From positions 32,240,001 to 32,304,000 of the forward strand of contig CM114271.1 in the NCBI GenBank assembly GCA_050084515.1: DNA of 64,000 bases, in the 5' to 3' direction. Under the pieces are notes generated by a model. It searched no databases, was not told the origin of the DNA, and saw only the letters and a program-made list of their open reading frames with translations. The translations under genes were made by a program, and so were the position numbers. The DNA comes from Blasia pusilla. Taxonomy: Eukaryota > Marchantiophyta > Marchantiopsida > Blasiales. Positions 23,261 to 34,299 of this stretch are shown piece after piece (within the stretch, counting starts at the first letter, position 1; every line of letters begins with the position of its first letter).

Positions 23261-24470
23261 AGAAACTTGCATAAGGCGACTGGGTCGTACATATCAGGTG
23301 AGTCAACATCTAAGTATCCAAGACCATTTTACTCCTAAACTCTTTGGTGAGACGCGGTAACGGTGGAAAACACATTATTAACTATCAGGACAATTGTAGA
23401 ATTTCTTAACCCATGGAAGTTAATTGTGGACCTTCGGAGGATAGTGAGTTACTTTTATGTAGCGGATGAGATTAAATCCTAGTTGCCCATTTTGGGAGAG
23501 ATAATGAATGACCGGGACAAAGGCTCTCTATTGGTGCACAAACTCCATTGATTATCTAATTCCATTAATGACTAAATCTCCAAGTAACTCTTGAGCGACA
23601 TGAGACGTATATGCAGGGGCAATTTTCTTTGATGTTGCATCGCGGGTAATTATGTCCCTTGGATACATCGTCACTATAATTTAATAGGAAAGCATTTTCA
23701 CCCTATCATGTAGAAACTTCTTCAACTAGTATCTATATGTTAGAAGAATGCTTCTTGTATAACCATATTTCCTCTTAATGAGACGTCTCTTTTGAGGCGA
23801 TTGCATGGTGTAGGGAGATATTTCCCAAAAAAGATTTCTTATTGCTCTAGTTACTAAAACATTTTCTTGCTAGCCAATTGCAAAAAGTCAATCAAAAAGT
23901 TGTTTGTAAATCACATATGGTTTAGGGAGTACACCAAGTTAATGGTGGGATGATATGATGTTAACGACCCGTGTGTAGCATGATCTTGTGGCGACTTACT
24001 AGTCTATTATTACGGGATGATGACAGTCGAACTTGTGACACAAGTTAAACTCAAAGCTTTGCTATTTTGATATGCGTCTTATATTTGTTACTTCCCAAGT
24101 AATTTTTTCTTGTGTTGTGGAGATAACACCTCTACATGCCGATGAGGATACATAGTGTTGCTCCACTATTTACCCAAATCCTCCCATTGGATTACAAATG
24201 GACCCTCGAGTTCAATTTTGGCACCAAAACTTGAAGTAAATTTCAACCCAAAGCATGGAAGGTGAGCCATAAGTTTCCTTTTGGATTGTGCAAACCGTAT
24301 GAATATTATCCTACTACTACACTCATAAGTGATGCATAATTCCAAAGGGAGTGCAAATGCAAGTTAATCACTAGGTTGTCCAAAAAACATAAACGACTCT
24401 TGAATGATATAAATAAACCCATTGGAATGTAAGCTAAGGTTACGAGGGTTCTTGAGAAGCATCCATAAAT
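23261..24470. other. Unassigned part of copy C
   Basis: Lies between the pre-protease segment and the pre-RT segment of copy C. The same interval in copy B (without its insertion) holds PR and methyltransferase over about 2.1 kb. Here it is about 1.2 kb, AT-rich, and I cannot find DSGA, PCQ or ENV motifs. It is either decayed beyond recognition, deleted and replaced, or from a relative lacking the methyltransferase. Confidence 0.4.
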
Positions 24471-25610
24471 TGTGCTTCTCCGAGTGTGATCAAGATCGAG
24501 ACTTGGAAGCCTATGGTAGGACTCAAGTTAATAAGAGGAGAGAGATGTTACATATTTTAGGATTGCTCCATGAGTATTCGTAGGGCGCCTTCAAGAAGAT
24601 TAGATGACAATCTCACGAGATCGAAGATAACCTATTGGGTCCTCTCGAACGTGAGAGAACGACTTTTCGCCTTGTTTGAGCTTATTTGAAACTATGTAAA
24701 GGAACTAACTACTTTGGGTAAGTTCATATAAAGATCAAATTTGACTTTTTCTTTGGGAAGTAATCCTTGAACCCCTACAACAAATCAAAAGCCAAAAAGG
24801 TAACCTACGAGCACAATAATATTAATGTGGAGAGAGGATGGAGAGGAAGGGTATTCCCAAAGAGAGAGAACTTTGGAACTCATTCTCTCTTTGTTGAACC
24901 TCTTGACTTGAGTAGATGAAACTATGGTCCTCCTTGCTTTATGAGTAACCCAAACCTTCCATTAGGAGATTGGGTTTGGTTTGACATAAGAGCGATTTTA
25001 TGCACCATTGAAGTGATTTTGATTTACAAGGAAAGAATAAAGGATTGAGAGCTTTACAATGCAAGAGCTTGATGGTTGCTTGCTAGTTTTGCAGATTGAG
25101 GATTGTGCTTCCCATTCACAAGAGCAAGAGTTGCCTAGTTGTATGCATTTTGTGGGAATTTTTTGTTCGAAAGGAAGGGGTGTAAAGCATTACCTGATTT
25201 TGAGTTGAAGTTAAGTATAGGTACTATGTCTACCATGCTAGGGCTCTTGGAAGCACGTTCGAATTTTCCATTTTCTTGTGAGTTATGTTCAAAAACTTGT
25301 GTGGAAGGAACCGATGCGAAAGTGTATTTGAATTTTTTGTAGGAGTTTTGGCCATGGGCAATGCGACAGTCGTTGTCCATTTCAAGTGGAAGTTTGAATG
25401 AGGGAGCTGATTTCATGCATGATGCTTTAGATGAGGAAGTCAATCACTATATTAGAAGAAATGATTCATGGTTTTGATGCTTGAGTGCAATGTCCATCTG
25501 TGGAGGGTTGCCATAGCCATTGTGTGATAGAGAAATTTTGAATTTTGGGGATAACTCATTAGGAGGAATGTAGAAAAGTAGAAAGCTTGTTATTTTTAGT
25601 GTGTACTCAC
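24471..25610 (+). other. Copy C pre-RT segment with about 1 kb of extra DNA
   Basis: At 24,471-24,550 the sequence matches the METWEPVIGLKLIGGERR region that starts RT in copies A and B. The next matching piece (tacaatgatatggaaagtaggagctc) only appears at about 25,610, where about 110 bp would be expected. So about 1 kb (24,550-25,610) has been inserted. Open frames in it (25,135-25,443, both strands) have no recognisable motif and no clear TIR or LTR is seen. Confidence 0.55.
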
Positions 25611-26350
25611 GACCTTACAGGTACAATGATATGGAAAGTAGGAGCTCTGATTCAGAGTAGGAGCCAGGACTTGGTTGGAGCAAGACTAGTGGAGATGTCA
25701 CATGTAGAGTTTGCATTTGCCACAATCATGCCCGCCAAGAAGGATGTGGATGGTAAATGGACGGACAGGCGGATGTGTGGAGATTACCGACCTATCAATC
25801 GGAAAACAAAGTCTCATAGATATGCCATGCCCACCCTTGAGGAGATCTTTGATGTTATTGGGCATGCAAAGATCTTTAGTTTGTTGGATCTTCGAGCCAG
25901 ATACCATCAACTGCTTGTTAGATTGGAGAACAGGTAGTAAACGGAATTTTGGGGAATCGATCCTCATGAGAAGGATGGCTTGTACTAGTGGAGTTTCTTA
26001 CCATTTGGGTTAAAGAACGCTCCGACTGAGCCTTAGAGTGTCATGGATAGGATCTTGGTGGGTCAGGATTTTGGTAGGTGCTATATTGATGACATCGTAG
26101 TCTTTCGCACCACGGTTGAGGAGTATGAGCGACATCTGGAGAAGGTGTGTCGACGATTGGATTCATATGGGCTGAAGCTACATCCAGGCAAGTGCAAGTT
26201 CTACGACCAAATTGAGTACTTGGGTCATACAATATGCCCACGTGGCCTTGGTGTGCAGCAGACAAAGGTAGAGGCTATTTCATGCATTCCACGCCTTATA
26301 GATGTGAGTCGAGTTTGTACATTCATGGGATTGGCGAACTTCTATTGACA
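25611..26350 (+). pseudogene. MT-gypsy copy C reverse transcriptase
   Basis: Plus-strand frames give MCGDYRPINRKTKSHRYAMP, then FSLLDLRARYHQL (first Asp), the YIDDIVVF box and KLHPGKCKFYDQIEYLGHT. The order and wording match copies A and B. Several stops and frameshifts, for example at 25,936 and 26,030. The RT continues to about 26,350 with FMGLANFY. Confidence 0.88.
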
Positions 26351-27017
26351 ATACGTCAAGGGTTTTAGTTCGATTGCGAAGCCGCTAACCTTGCTGACCA
26401 AGGTGGATCCCGAGTGGCATTGGGAGGATGAGCAAGAGAGAGCATTTTAGTTGCTCAAGGACAGGTTGACGTCTGATCCTATATTGAAGAGACAGATCAG
26501 GGGATGTCCTTTCCAATTGCATATAGATTAGAGCATGTTGGGGCTTTGAGCGTTGCTTGCCTAACATGATGATGAGGGTAGAGAATTTATGGTGGCTTAC
26601 ACTAGTCGCTCGAACAACGCTGCGGAGATAAAGTATAGCTAGTATGAGGATGAGTGCTTGGTTGCAGTATGGGTTGTTGCGTATCTTAGGTGTTACTTAT
26701 TCGGAAATCTCCTTACCATCGTCATTGATCATCAGCCACTGAAGTGGTTGATGGAGTCTAGAAAGCTTACACGGAAGCTTGCGAGATGGGCTCTCTTGTT
26801 GCAAGAGTATGACATCCAGGTAGTACATAGACCTAGGACGCTCAACCAGGATGCAGATAGTTTGAGCCATAAACCATGCCCGAGTCAGAGAGATGCCACT
26901 AGAGCTCAGTGGCATGGATGCCACTAGAGCTCAGTGGCATGGAGAGAGTGATGAGGAGTTGGTGCCAAGATGGAACGCGTCACTCTATTTAGGCTTATTG
27001 GCTATGGAGAGCGAGAG
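26351..27017 (+). pseudogene. MT-gypsy copy C RNase H region, cut by copia
   Basis: Plus-strand frames show LVAVWVVAYLRCYLFGN, IDHQPLKWLMESRKLTRKLA and VVHRPRTLNQDAD, the RNase H and tether region shared with copy B (49,139-49,500). A 25-bp direct duplication (gatgccactagagctcagtggcatg) at 26,893-26,943 is unique to this copy. Similarity to B ends at about 27,017, exactly where the copia LTR starts, so integrase was displaced or lost. Confidence 0.85.
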
Positions 27018-27541
27018 TGTTGAGACTTCAATGGCAAGGTCTGATTTGGGGGCTAGTATTTTGGCAAGAGAGAGTAAGAGAGGAGAGGAAGAGAGGAGAG
27101 TCTCTCTTAAAAAAGAAAAGCCAAAATCCTTAACCTCTCTTCAAAACTTTTCACTGTTTTTAAATTTTCTCCTCTCTTCAAATGCAAAAAATATTTTGAA
27201 GAGAGTAAGAAGTGGATCAAGTTGGGCGAGGTATTGAAGATTGAGTTACAGTCAAGCTCATAAGACACCTGAACTCCTACATTTGGTACTCACACAAAGT
27301 AAGGAAGCTTAATCTTGGTTAGTTAGTTAAGCACGATTATCTTAACTAGGGTTAGTTAATCACTGTTAGTCTAACTCGAGATTATGGTTAAGAGTAGGGT
27401 TAGGGTTGCTTGTACATACCCTATATAATTGAGAAGAGGACCAACCTTCATTCATTCTCTCATTGAAAATTTTGTTCCCCATGGTGGTGTGTATGTGAGA
27501 GCCGTTTTCCACGAGTTATGCTTGTTTAGCAGTTTTCCACA
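27018..27541 (+). repeat. Copia element 5' LTR (about 524 bp)
   Basis: Starts tgttgagac, ends ttccaca, and is followed directly by a tRNA-iMet primer-binding site at 27,542. A TATA box (ctatataatt) lies at 27,421. The start is set by the end of copy C similarity and by the TGTTGA beginning typical of copia LTRs. No 3' LTR is present in the window. Confidence 0.75.
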
Positions 27542-27553
27542 TGGTATCAGAGC
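27542..27553 (+). promoter_or_regulatory. Copia primer-binding site
   Basis: tggtatcagagc, complementary to the 3' end of initiator tRNA-Met, directly after the LTR end. Confidence 0.9.
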
Positions 27554-28052
27554 GGGAGGAGAACATCACTTGAAATTCTTGATGTTTGAAGAGAGAAGAG
27601 AGGCAAGAGAAGGCACAATTTCATTTTGGGAGAAGGAAATTTTATTCAGAGCTCTGTGGGTGCAGATTTCAGGTGGAGCTTTGACGGTGATAAAAGTTTG
27701 GAGGTGTTTTTGAGGGCTTTCCCGGTCGATTCAGCCTTCTGGATCCCAATGTAGAAAAAAGAATTCATTGTTCTACCCATCTTGTAGAGCTCATCGAGAG
27801 CTTTCCAACGCATCCAAAATCGTTTGATTTTGACACTCTGAGCTCTTGCAATAGCAATTTCAGTGTAGAAAAGTGCAATTAGTGAAGAAAAGTTGTGCAA
27901 TTTGCTCTCTATAGGCCAATTCCGACTAGTTCTTACATACAGTTGATCAATTTTGGCAAATTTCAGGTTGATTTGTGTGTAGGAGTGGTCTATGCTTGAA
28001 TTAGAGCAGTAGAAAGCCTAAAATTACATTTTTGTGAGTGAAATTGTTTATC

Positions 28053-28625
28053 ATGGAGTATTCCTCAATAGCAATCACAAGCGAGAAGCTAAACAAGCAG
28101 AATTATAATGTCTGGAAGTTTCGCATGAAAAAATTTCTCATGGGTCAAGAACTATGGGAGCTTGTCACAGGTGATGAGGCCAAGCCAAAAGACGCCTCAA
28201 CAGACTTGAATGTTCGCGCTTGGAACAAACGCGCAAGGCAAGTAATCCACTACATTTCAATAACGATCAGTTCGCCATTGATAGGTCACATCCAAGATGT
28301 TGATACTTCGAAGGAGCCCAACAGAATGTACCAATCTGTTGTCGAGTAGCTTGTCTAGTTTGCAAGAGAGTGCGCTATTTGTAGGTTTTGGATCAAATAG
28401 AGGTAGGGGTCGTGGCAGAAACTTCCGTGGTCATGGTGGATATCAAGCATATGGAGGAAGAGGCACTCAATATAATGTCACTCAATCAACTACGAACGAG
28501 TACCAGACACAATCACAAGGTGGTGATGGTGGAAACCGTTGGGGTCAAGGTCAGCAGTAGAGGGTCCCTGGATCTTGCAATTACTGTGGGATAAAGGGTC
28601 ACTATGCAAAGTTTTGCTTCAAGAA
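28053..28625 (+). pseudogene. Copia gag
   Basis: Starts with a copia gag N-terminus (SEKLNKQNYNVWKFRMKKFL and GQELWELVTGDE) and ends with a Gly/Arg-rich stretch and the zinc knuckle CNYCGIKGHYAKFC at about 28,580. Only about 105 codons precede the Gly/Arg part. The usual central gag domain is missing, with stops at 28,349, so an internal deletion is likely. The leader (27,554-28,052) has no gene. Confidence 0.85.
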
Positions 28626-28635
28626 GAAGGCAAAT

Positions 28636-29244
28636 ATGAGAATAGGGGCCTTACAACAACAAAACTATGTGGAGCAACAATACCAAGAGCAGTACCAAGA
28701 ACAACAACATTCACGAACGAAACATCTCTTGGTCATGACTCATCATATGGGAATAATGGTCAAGAAAGACTCGACAACATATTGGTACATTGACTCTGGT
28801 GCATTGAATCGGATGACCTCACAAGCAAAATGGTTCAGTAGTTTGGAGCCGGTGAAAGATCCTGCAATTGTGCTCACAGGAGATGATATTCAACATCATA
28901 TTACGCATACCAGTAAAGTTCCAATAGCATCAGATGGTTTTTGTGCTCTTGGAAATGTTCTCTATGTTCCTACCATTGCAAGAAATCTAATCTCTGTAGG
29001 ACAGATAGTAGAACACGGTTATGAAGTGAAGTTTAATGCAGATGGTTGTTTCATTGAAACAATGGATGATCAGACTACAATAGCCAAAGGAACTAGATGT
29101 GGCAGAATGTTCAAATTAGATGTTTCTATGCCAGAGATTCAAACAACAATGTATGGTCAAACTGACCAACAAGTCACAGATCTAAATATGTGGCATAAAA
29201 GAATTGGACATATGAATCTTCAAAGATTAGAGAGTCTTTCATAA
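28636..29244 (+). pseudogene. Copia protease and pre-integrase segment
   Basis: A 202-codon frame containing the protease active site YWYIDSGALNRMTS (family form DSGASNHMT), the pre-integrase segment with LYVPTIARNLISVGQ, and LNMWHKRIGHMNL just before the integrase zinc region. A TAA stop at 29,243 then breaks the polyprotein. The order gag-PR-INT with no RT before INT identifies Ty1/copia. Confidence 0.9.
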
Positions 29245-30027
29245 TCTAATATAATAATAGGACTCCCTAAATTAGCGAGACCTGCTACGTTAGAGGTATA
29301 TCCTGCTTGCCAATTTGGAAAACAAGCTAGATTTCCTTTTTCAAAGCAAGGTAGAAGAGCATCGAAGATATTGGAGTTGATCCACAGTGATGTGTGGACA
29401 ACATCACAACATAGCCTTAGTGGTTGCCAGTACTTTGTTTCATTTATTGATGACTTCTCTAAATTTATATGGGTATACTTTCTGAAAGCCAAGGCTGAGG
29501 TATTCTCAGTGTTCCAAACATTTAGAGTTCTAGTAGAGAAGCAGACTGGACAACACATTCTGAAATTGCGTTGTGATGGAGGAGGAGAGTATCTTTCAAC
29601 AGAGTTTGATGACTATTTACGTCAGAATAGCATCCAACGTCAAGTGACTTGCCGTTACACTCCACAACAAAATGGAGTGGCTAAGAGGAAGAATCAACAT
29701 ATTGATGAAGCGGCACGAGCTATGCTGAATGAGAAGAACATGCCTAAGGTGTATTGGGCAGAGGCTGTAGCTTGTGCAGTCTTCTTAATCAATCAAACTC
29801 CAACAGCAGGAGTTCATGATAAAACTCCATTCAAAGTCTTCACAGGAAGTAAACATGATTTTTCCTTCTTGAAAGTATTTGGCTTTATTTATTATGCTCA
29901 TGTTCCTTCTGAGATACGTCAGAAATTAGACCCCAAGTCTGAAAGGTGTATCTTCATTGGCTATGCTGATGGAACTAAGGGGTATCAGTGCTACATTCCA
30001 TCCTCTAAGCAGCTTATTATTAGTTGA
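29245..30027 (+). pseudogene. Copia integrase core, catalytic Glu replaced
   Basis: The integrase core (frame from 29,371) carries the first Asp in ELIHSDVW, the second in LRCDGGGEYLSTEF, and then QQNGVAKRKNQHIDEAARAM. In working copia integrases the last motif reads NGVAERKN; here the catalytic Glu is Lys. The frame goes on through VFGFIYYAHVP to a stop at 30,027. With the missing RT and RNase H, this copy cannot be autonomous. Confidence 0.92.
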
Positions 30028-30297
30028 GATGTTATCTTTGATGAGCTAAAGTCATGGTATGGTCCATCTGAGCCTATTCCACCTCTAAACTTGTCTGTTG
30101 CGGGGGAGAATATGACTATAAACCAACAGACATTGTCTTCAACTTCCCCAAGTACTAGTGCAAGATTAGGAGAGGTTCTAGATTCATCAGTTAAATCTGT
30201 GAGTCCATGGATGGAAAGAGAACGTATTGAGTCTGTTGACACTAGTCAAAGCTCGAGTCAGGTGTAAGAGGCATCGACCTCTGAACAACAACTTCGT
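30028..30297 (+). pseudogene. Copia segment after integrase, cut by MT-gypsy B
   Basis: Continuation past the integrase (Ser/Pro-rich linker) up to 30,297, where the MT-gypsy B LTR begins. No RT is reached. ttcgt at 30,293-30,297 would be the left target duplication, but its partner cannot be found because B's right end is missing. Confidence 0.65.
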
Positions 30298-31104
30298 TGT
30301 CACATTTGAGTAGCCGATAGGGTGAGATCTATCGTGGATAGGGCGTAGGAGCCAGCGGACTATCTTGAGTGTAACTTTGTCCCACAGTGTCGGATGAGGT
30401 TGAGGATAGGAGGTCCATTGTGTCAAGAACGTTGTTTCTGACAACTTTCATGTTGAGGTCTTTTACATCCGGGTGTCTTGTTGACCATGTTACCCGCCCC
30501 TGGTAACATGTGCGCGCAAGTTACCAAGGGGAGGGCTATTTTTAGGGAAAGAGCCTTTTGACTCTTCCCAACCCTATATAAGAGAGGAAGATGGCTTTCC
30601 TAAGCCATCTTTCTCATGTTGGGCCGTTGGAGCACCTCCCTTGTATGTGTGTGAGATAGGACTAGGGTGCTAGCATCCAGATTCCTTGATAGCACAGGGT
30701 GGACGAGGCTCGATATGCCGATGTAGATTGAGGAGTGGAGTTTTAGGCCGGGTGTGCCATTTTTACTACTCTTTATTTTTACATGAGAAAGATGTCAAGG
30801 GGCTGGTGGGAATTTGTTGTTTGTAAGTAGGCAAGCGAGTTGCCTTGGTCGGGAGCCCATGGAGACGTTGGTTGGTATCGTATTTGTCACTTTTTATGTT
30901 TGGAAGGCCATGGGCGGAAGCGCTGTTTGTTTTTCTCAGATTTTGCTGGTACGGATTGACGCGGGACAGCAGCCGAGTGTAGTGTGCGGTAGAGCGTCGG
31001 GTGTAGGTTTGTGAGGGTGTCAAGAGAGAGAAGAAAAGCAGCTTGAGGGCTTGCAGCCGCTAGGGGGTTATCAAGTAAAGGAGGCTAGGGTTAGGGCGTG
31101 GACA
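30298..31104 (+). repeat. MT-gypsy B 5' LTR
   Basis: Starts TGTCACATTTGAG and is colinear with the copy A LTR. The inner end is placed at gcgtggaca (about 31,104), opposite GTGACA of copy A. It includes the TATA box and the two palindromes. No 3' LTR was found near the right end of B. Confidence 0.7.
30545..30611 (+). promoter_or_regulatory. MT-gypsy B LTR promoter with flanking palindromes
   Basis: TATA box ctatataag at 30,574-30,582. Downstream, at 30,588-30,611, is the 10-bp stem aagatggctt / aagccatctt with a 4-nt loop. Upstream, at 30,545-30,570, is a weaker palindrome (gggaaagagcc / actcttccc). Confidence 0.65.
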
Positions 31105-32187
31105 GCGCCTCCCCCCCCCCACCTTCTCATTTATTACTCCCCAAAATTTGGGGAGGCCCATAGGGATGCGGGCCAGGCCCCCCATTTAGGGCCCAAGGGG
31201 CCCGCATAGGGCCACGGGCCAGGTTACCCCCCCCTCCAACGTGGTAGGCCGGACGAGGTTGGTTCGGTGAACGTGGTAGGGCACGGACAGACGTGGTCAG
31301 TCGGGTAGACGTCGTTGAGAGTCCGGATGTGGTCGGGGTCATGTTCACGTGGTCAGACACGATGTACGTGGTTGGAGTGGAGCTCGACCAGGGTGAGTCA
31401 GGTTACATGCGGCGTGTGGGGATGGACGGAGATGTTTGCGTGACATGATGTTTTTGGGGCGCGACAGGGCGTTGTGAGAGTTGACGATGGAGGCGCAGTG
31501 CGCATGATGCCGACGGGTTGTCCACATATGTTGACGGGAGGATCGACGTGTTGGTCGAGGAGAGTGTTGTGTTGCGGAGATTGTCATATCACGTGGAGGA
31601 GTGCATGTTGACCGTGTAGCAGGTTGGAGGGCGTGATCAGATTACCCATTCGAGTCCCTTTTCCCGCACTTGTCATGTGTGATTGAGAGTGTTGGGTATC
31701 GGGTAGTAGCTGGTGCTAGGTGGGTGCAGTGATGGTGACGAGTGTAGATTCTGTTCATGTGTAGCATGTTGGTGGACATACGACGGTTGCCGAGTAGGGG
31801 TCGCGTGTATGACCCGAGAGAGTGTCGCTAGGTTAGGTGAGTTAGTTCGGAGGCTCATGGTGAGCCCAAGTGTTGAGTGTGCGTGAGGCCGCGTATGTCA
31901 TCACGGGATTGATGTTAGCATAGGTGAGCTAGTGAGGAGTGTGAGAGACTCACGGTGAGTCTGAGTGCTTGAGCGAGTGAGACAGGGTTTGTCATCACGG
32001 CGTTCTTCCAGGGTTTGGAAGAACGGGGTAGTGCAAGAAATAGTAGTGGTGTGACACGGAGTGGAGTGAGATACCGAGGGGTTACCAGTGAGGAGCTACC
32101 TCGACATCCATCCATGGCTAGATCGTCATTTGGACACCTGGTGGTGGCGAGATCGCATGACGAGACGATAGTTCTTGGCAGGAGATG
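31105..32187 (+). other. MT-gypsy B leader
   Basis: Non-coding leader between LTR and gag, colinear with copy A. A short palindrome (ccccaaaatttgggg, about 31,140-31,154) is specific to this copy. The frame at 32,015-32,248 (SGVTRSGVRYRGVTSEELP) also exists in copy A. Confidence 0.5.
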
Positions 32188-33380
32188 GACGACATGGGCC
32201 ATCGAGGCATGCGTCGTTTCTCGGGTGCAGTGGGCACCATCGACTTAGATGATTTTATCCAGGAGTTTGACACATGGTGCCACTTCTAGGAGATACGGAC
32301 CCCGACACGGTTCAACCCTTTCATGGCATGGAAGGGGTTGTTCCAGCACTTGGAGGGTCCTCCGATGGATGACTACATGGAGTTTTGATCACTATATTCA
32401 GTAGAGATCAATGCCTGGAGGATGTATTGGGCTCCAGGGTATGTGTCCACTAGTGGTCGCGAGGCATATGATGGGATTGTGAGAGGAGAGAAACCAACAC
32501 CATCAGCCCGGAGACTAGATGGAGAGAAGGGCAATGAGAGAGGCGATGTGGCAAAGACCTCTGGTGGTAAGGGCCATCCAGCTTCAGCCCCACAGTGGAG
32601 TTCTTCTGACAGTTGGGGAAGAGCTACCAGGGCGTACACACCGACAAGCTGAAGAGTCTACAGGATTTTCAGCGACACGGATGAGAGTATTAGAGAGGCA
32701 TTCACACGCATGAGAAGGATGATCATTGCTACGTTTGGAGGATCGAGGCGCGATCGATCCAGTATTGGTCTGGGGGTTACGGACCGAGAACTACGGAGGA
32801 GAGTCCGAGATGCGGTCTTTGATTCACAAAATGGGCCCACATTGAAGGTGGTCTTTGAGTTTTCGGCGTATTGAGCTCAACATGAGTGAGGAGTAGGTAG
32901 TGACCGCTGGATTTTCTCGAGTCGACGGGTCCCGGCGAAGGTGACCCCCCAGTGCAAACAGGCGAGCACCGATACCACGAGGAGCGGACGGTGCCCAGAG
33001 AGCGAGGTATCTTTGTGAGCCTATGAGACAACGACCCATACCTACATATGTTGCCCAGCAGGGACCGATGTGGTCTTGTTGGACGTGTGGAGGGGCCCAT
33101 AGGCAGAGAGATTGCCCATAGTATGGGAGAGGACCACCAGCACCTCCAATTGCTCAGGAGCCACAGAGGATGGTCCCACCACAACACCAGTGTGACTATT
33201 GCCACAGATATGGTCACACTAGGGATAGATGTTTTGACCTTCGCCAAGGGGCACGTCTAGAGGTAGGCCGAGGGCCTGGGGGCGGTCATCCTGGAGGAGG
33301 TCGGGGAGTCCTTCCTGGACGTGGTGGTAGAGGATCACCACCAACCAAAGGAGATGGAGCAGGAGGATTGCTGCCATGAC
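32188..33380 (+). pseudogene. MT-gypsy B gag
   Basis: Colinear with copy A gag. It starts near MDDMGHRGMRRFSG and carries both knuckles: CWTCGGAHRQRDC (C-x2-C-x3-H-x4-C, complete here) at about 33,070 and CDYCHRYGHTRDRC at about 33,190. It has several stops. At least three correspond to C-to-T changes against copy A: CAG to TAG at about 32,288 and 32,894, and CGA to TGA at about 32,387. The nucleic-acid-binding tail is rich in Gly, Pro and Arg. Confidence 0.88.
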
Positions 33381-33619
33381 GATGATGCAGCTTAGGGAAG
33401 GCACGGAGGTACGAGCATCTAGTGTGACTCCAGCTTCTACCTCTTACCCTGACCCGGGTGAGGATCTTGCCAGTATGGGATTTATGTGTAGTGCGGCCAG
33501 GTTGAGGCGGTGCGGTGGTGACTTCGGGAGTCTGCGAGAGGCACCGAGCCATCGAGAGGTGGAGTTGAGATTGACCCACCGAGAGAGGACCGATGGGCGG
33601 CAGGCCAAGGTTCCCTGAT

Positions 33620-34200
33620 CATTCACATTGTCGGAGGCACTACAGTAGTTGACGAGATGGTGGACTTGCCCCACCGAGCCGGTGCTGGGGCGTTCCCCAG
33701 GTGGCATGGGCGGCGGCAAAGTTGGTAGATATGCCGGCTCGACCCGGCCATGGAGCGAGCAATGGTGACACACTGGAGTAGTGTTCTTGGATAACCGAGT
33801 GGAGTATTTCGCTTGGTTAGTCCGGACAGGACAATATACCACCCCAAGCGTCCTACTTAGTTCGGGGGCGCAACCCTTGATGTTAGGAAGGCGGCGTGTT
33901 TAAGCGTTGGGGTTCTGAAGGCCGACATTGAGCCTTGTCCCTTCCACATACTGAGACCTCGATTGGGGCGTGTCACCCACGCGATATATGACTTGACAGA
34001 GATAGTTGTCGAGTCCGGCCAAAGCATGAGAGCGGATAGTGCTATGGTGCGCTACCGCGTGCGATTACGACACCGGCCGAGTAAATGCGATGTGTTGGTG
34101 GGGAGTCTGATGTTATATCCCCTAAGATTTATCTTGACTTCTGGGAGGAGACCGTTGCTTATCACCACGATGGCGGTCGGTGACGGCGGATGAGTCGATT
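33620..34200 (+). pseudogene. MT-gypsy B protease region, active-site Asp lost
   Basis: Matches copy A PR. At about 33,846-33,880 the sequence reads LLSSGAQPLM where copy A has LLDSGAQPLM, so the catalytic Asp is replaced by Ser. A stop follows soon after at about 33,900. It lies between gag and methyltransferase, as in copy A. Confidence 0.75.
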
Positions 34201-34299
34201 ACCGTGCGTTTGCGGGGGGCGAGGTGGTCGATCACGAGGCGAGTCTGTGACCACGTTGGCGGCTTTCACAGGTAGTGTTAGCTGGCCAGGAGAGTTGTT

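Noticed and set aside
24550-25610. Extra DNA in copy C as a known transposon
   Set aside because: No TIR, LTR, poly(A) or coding motif could be seen; kept as an unassigned insertion.
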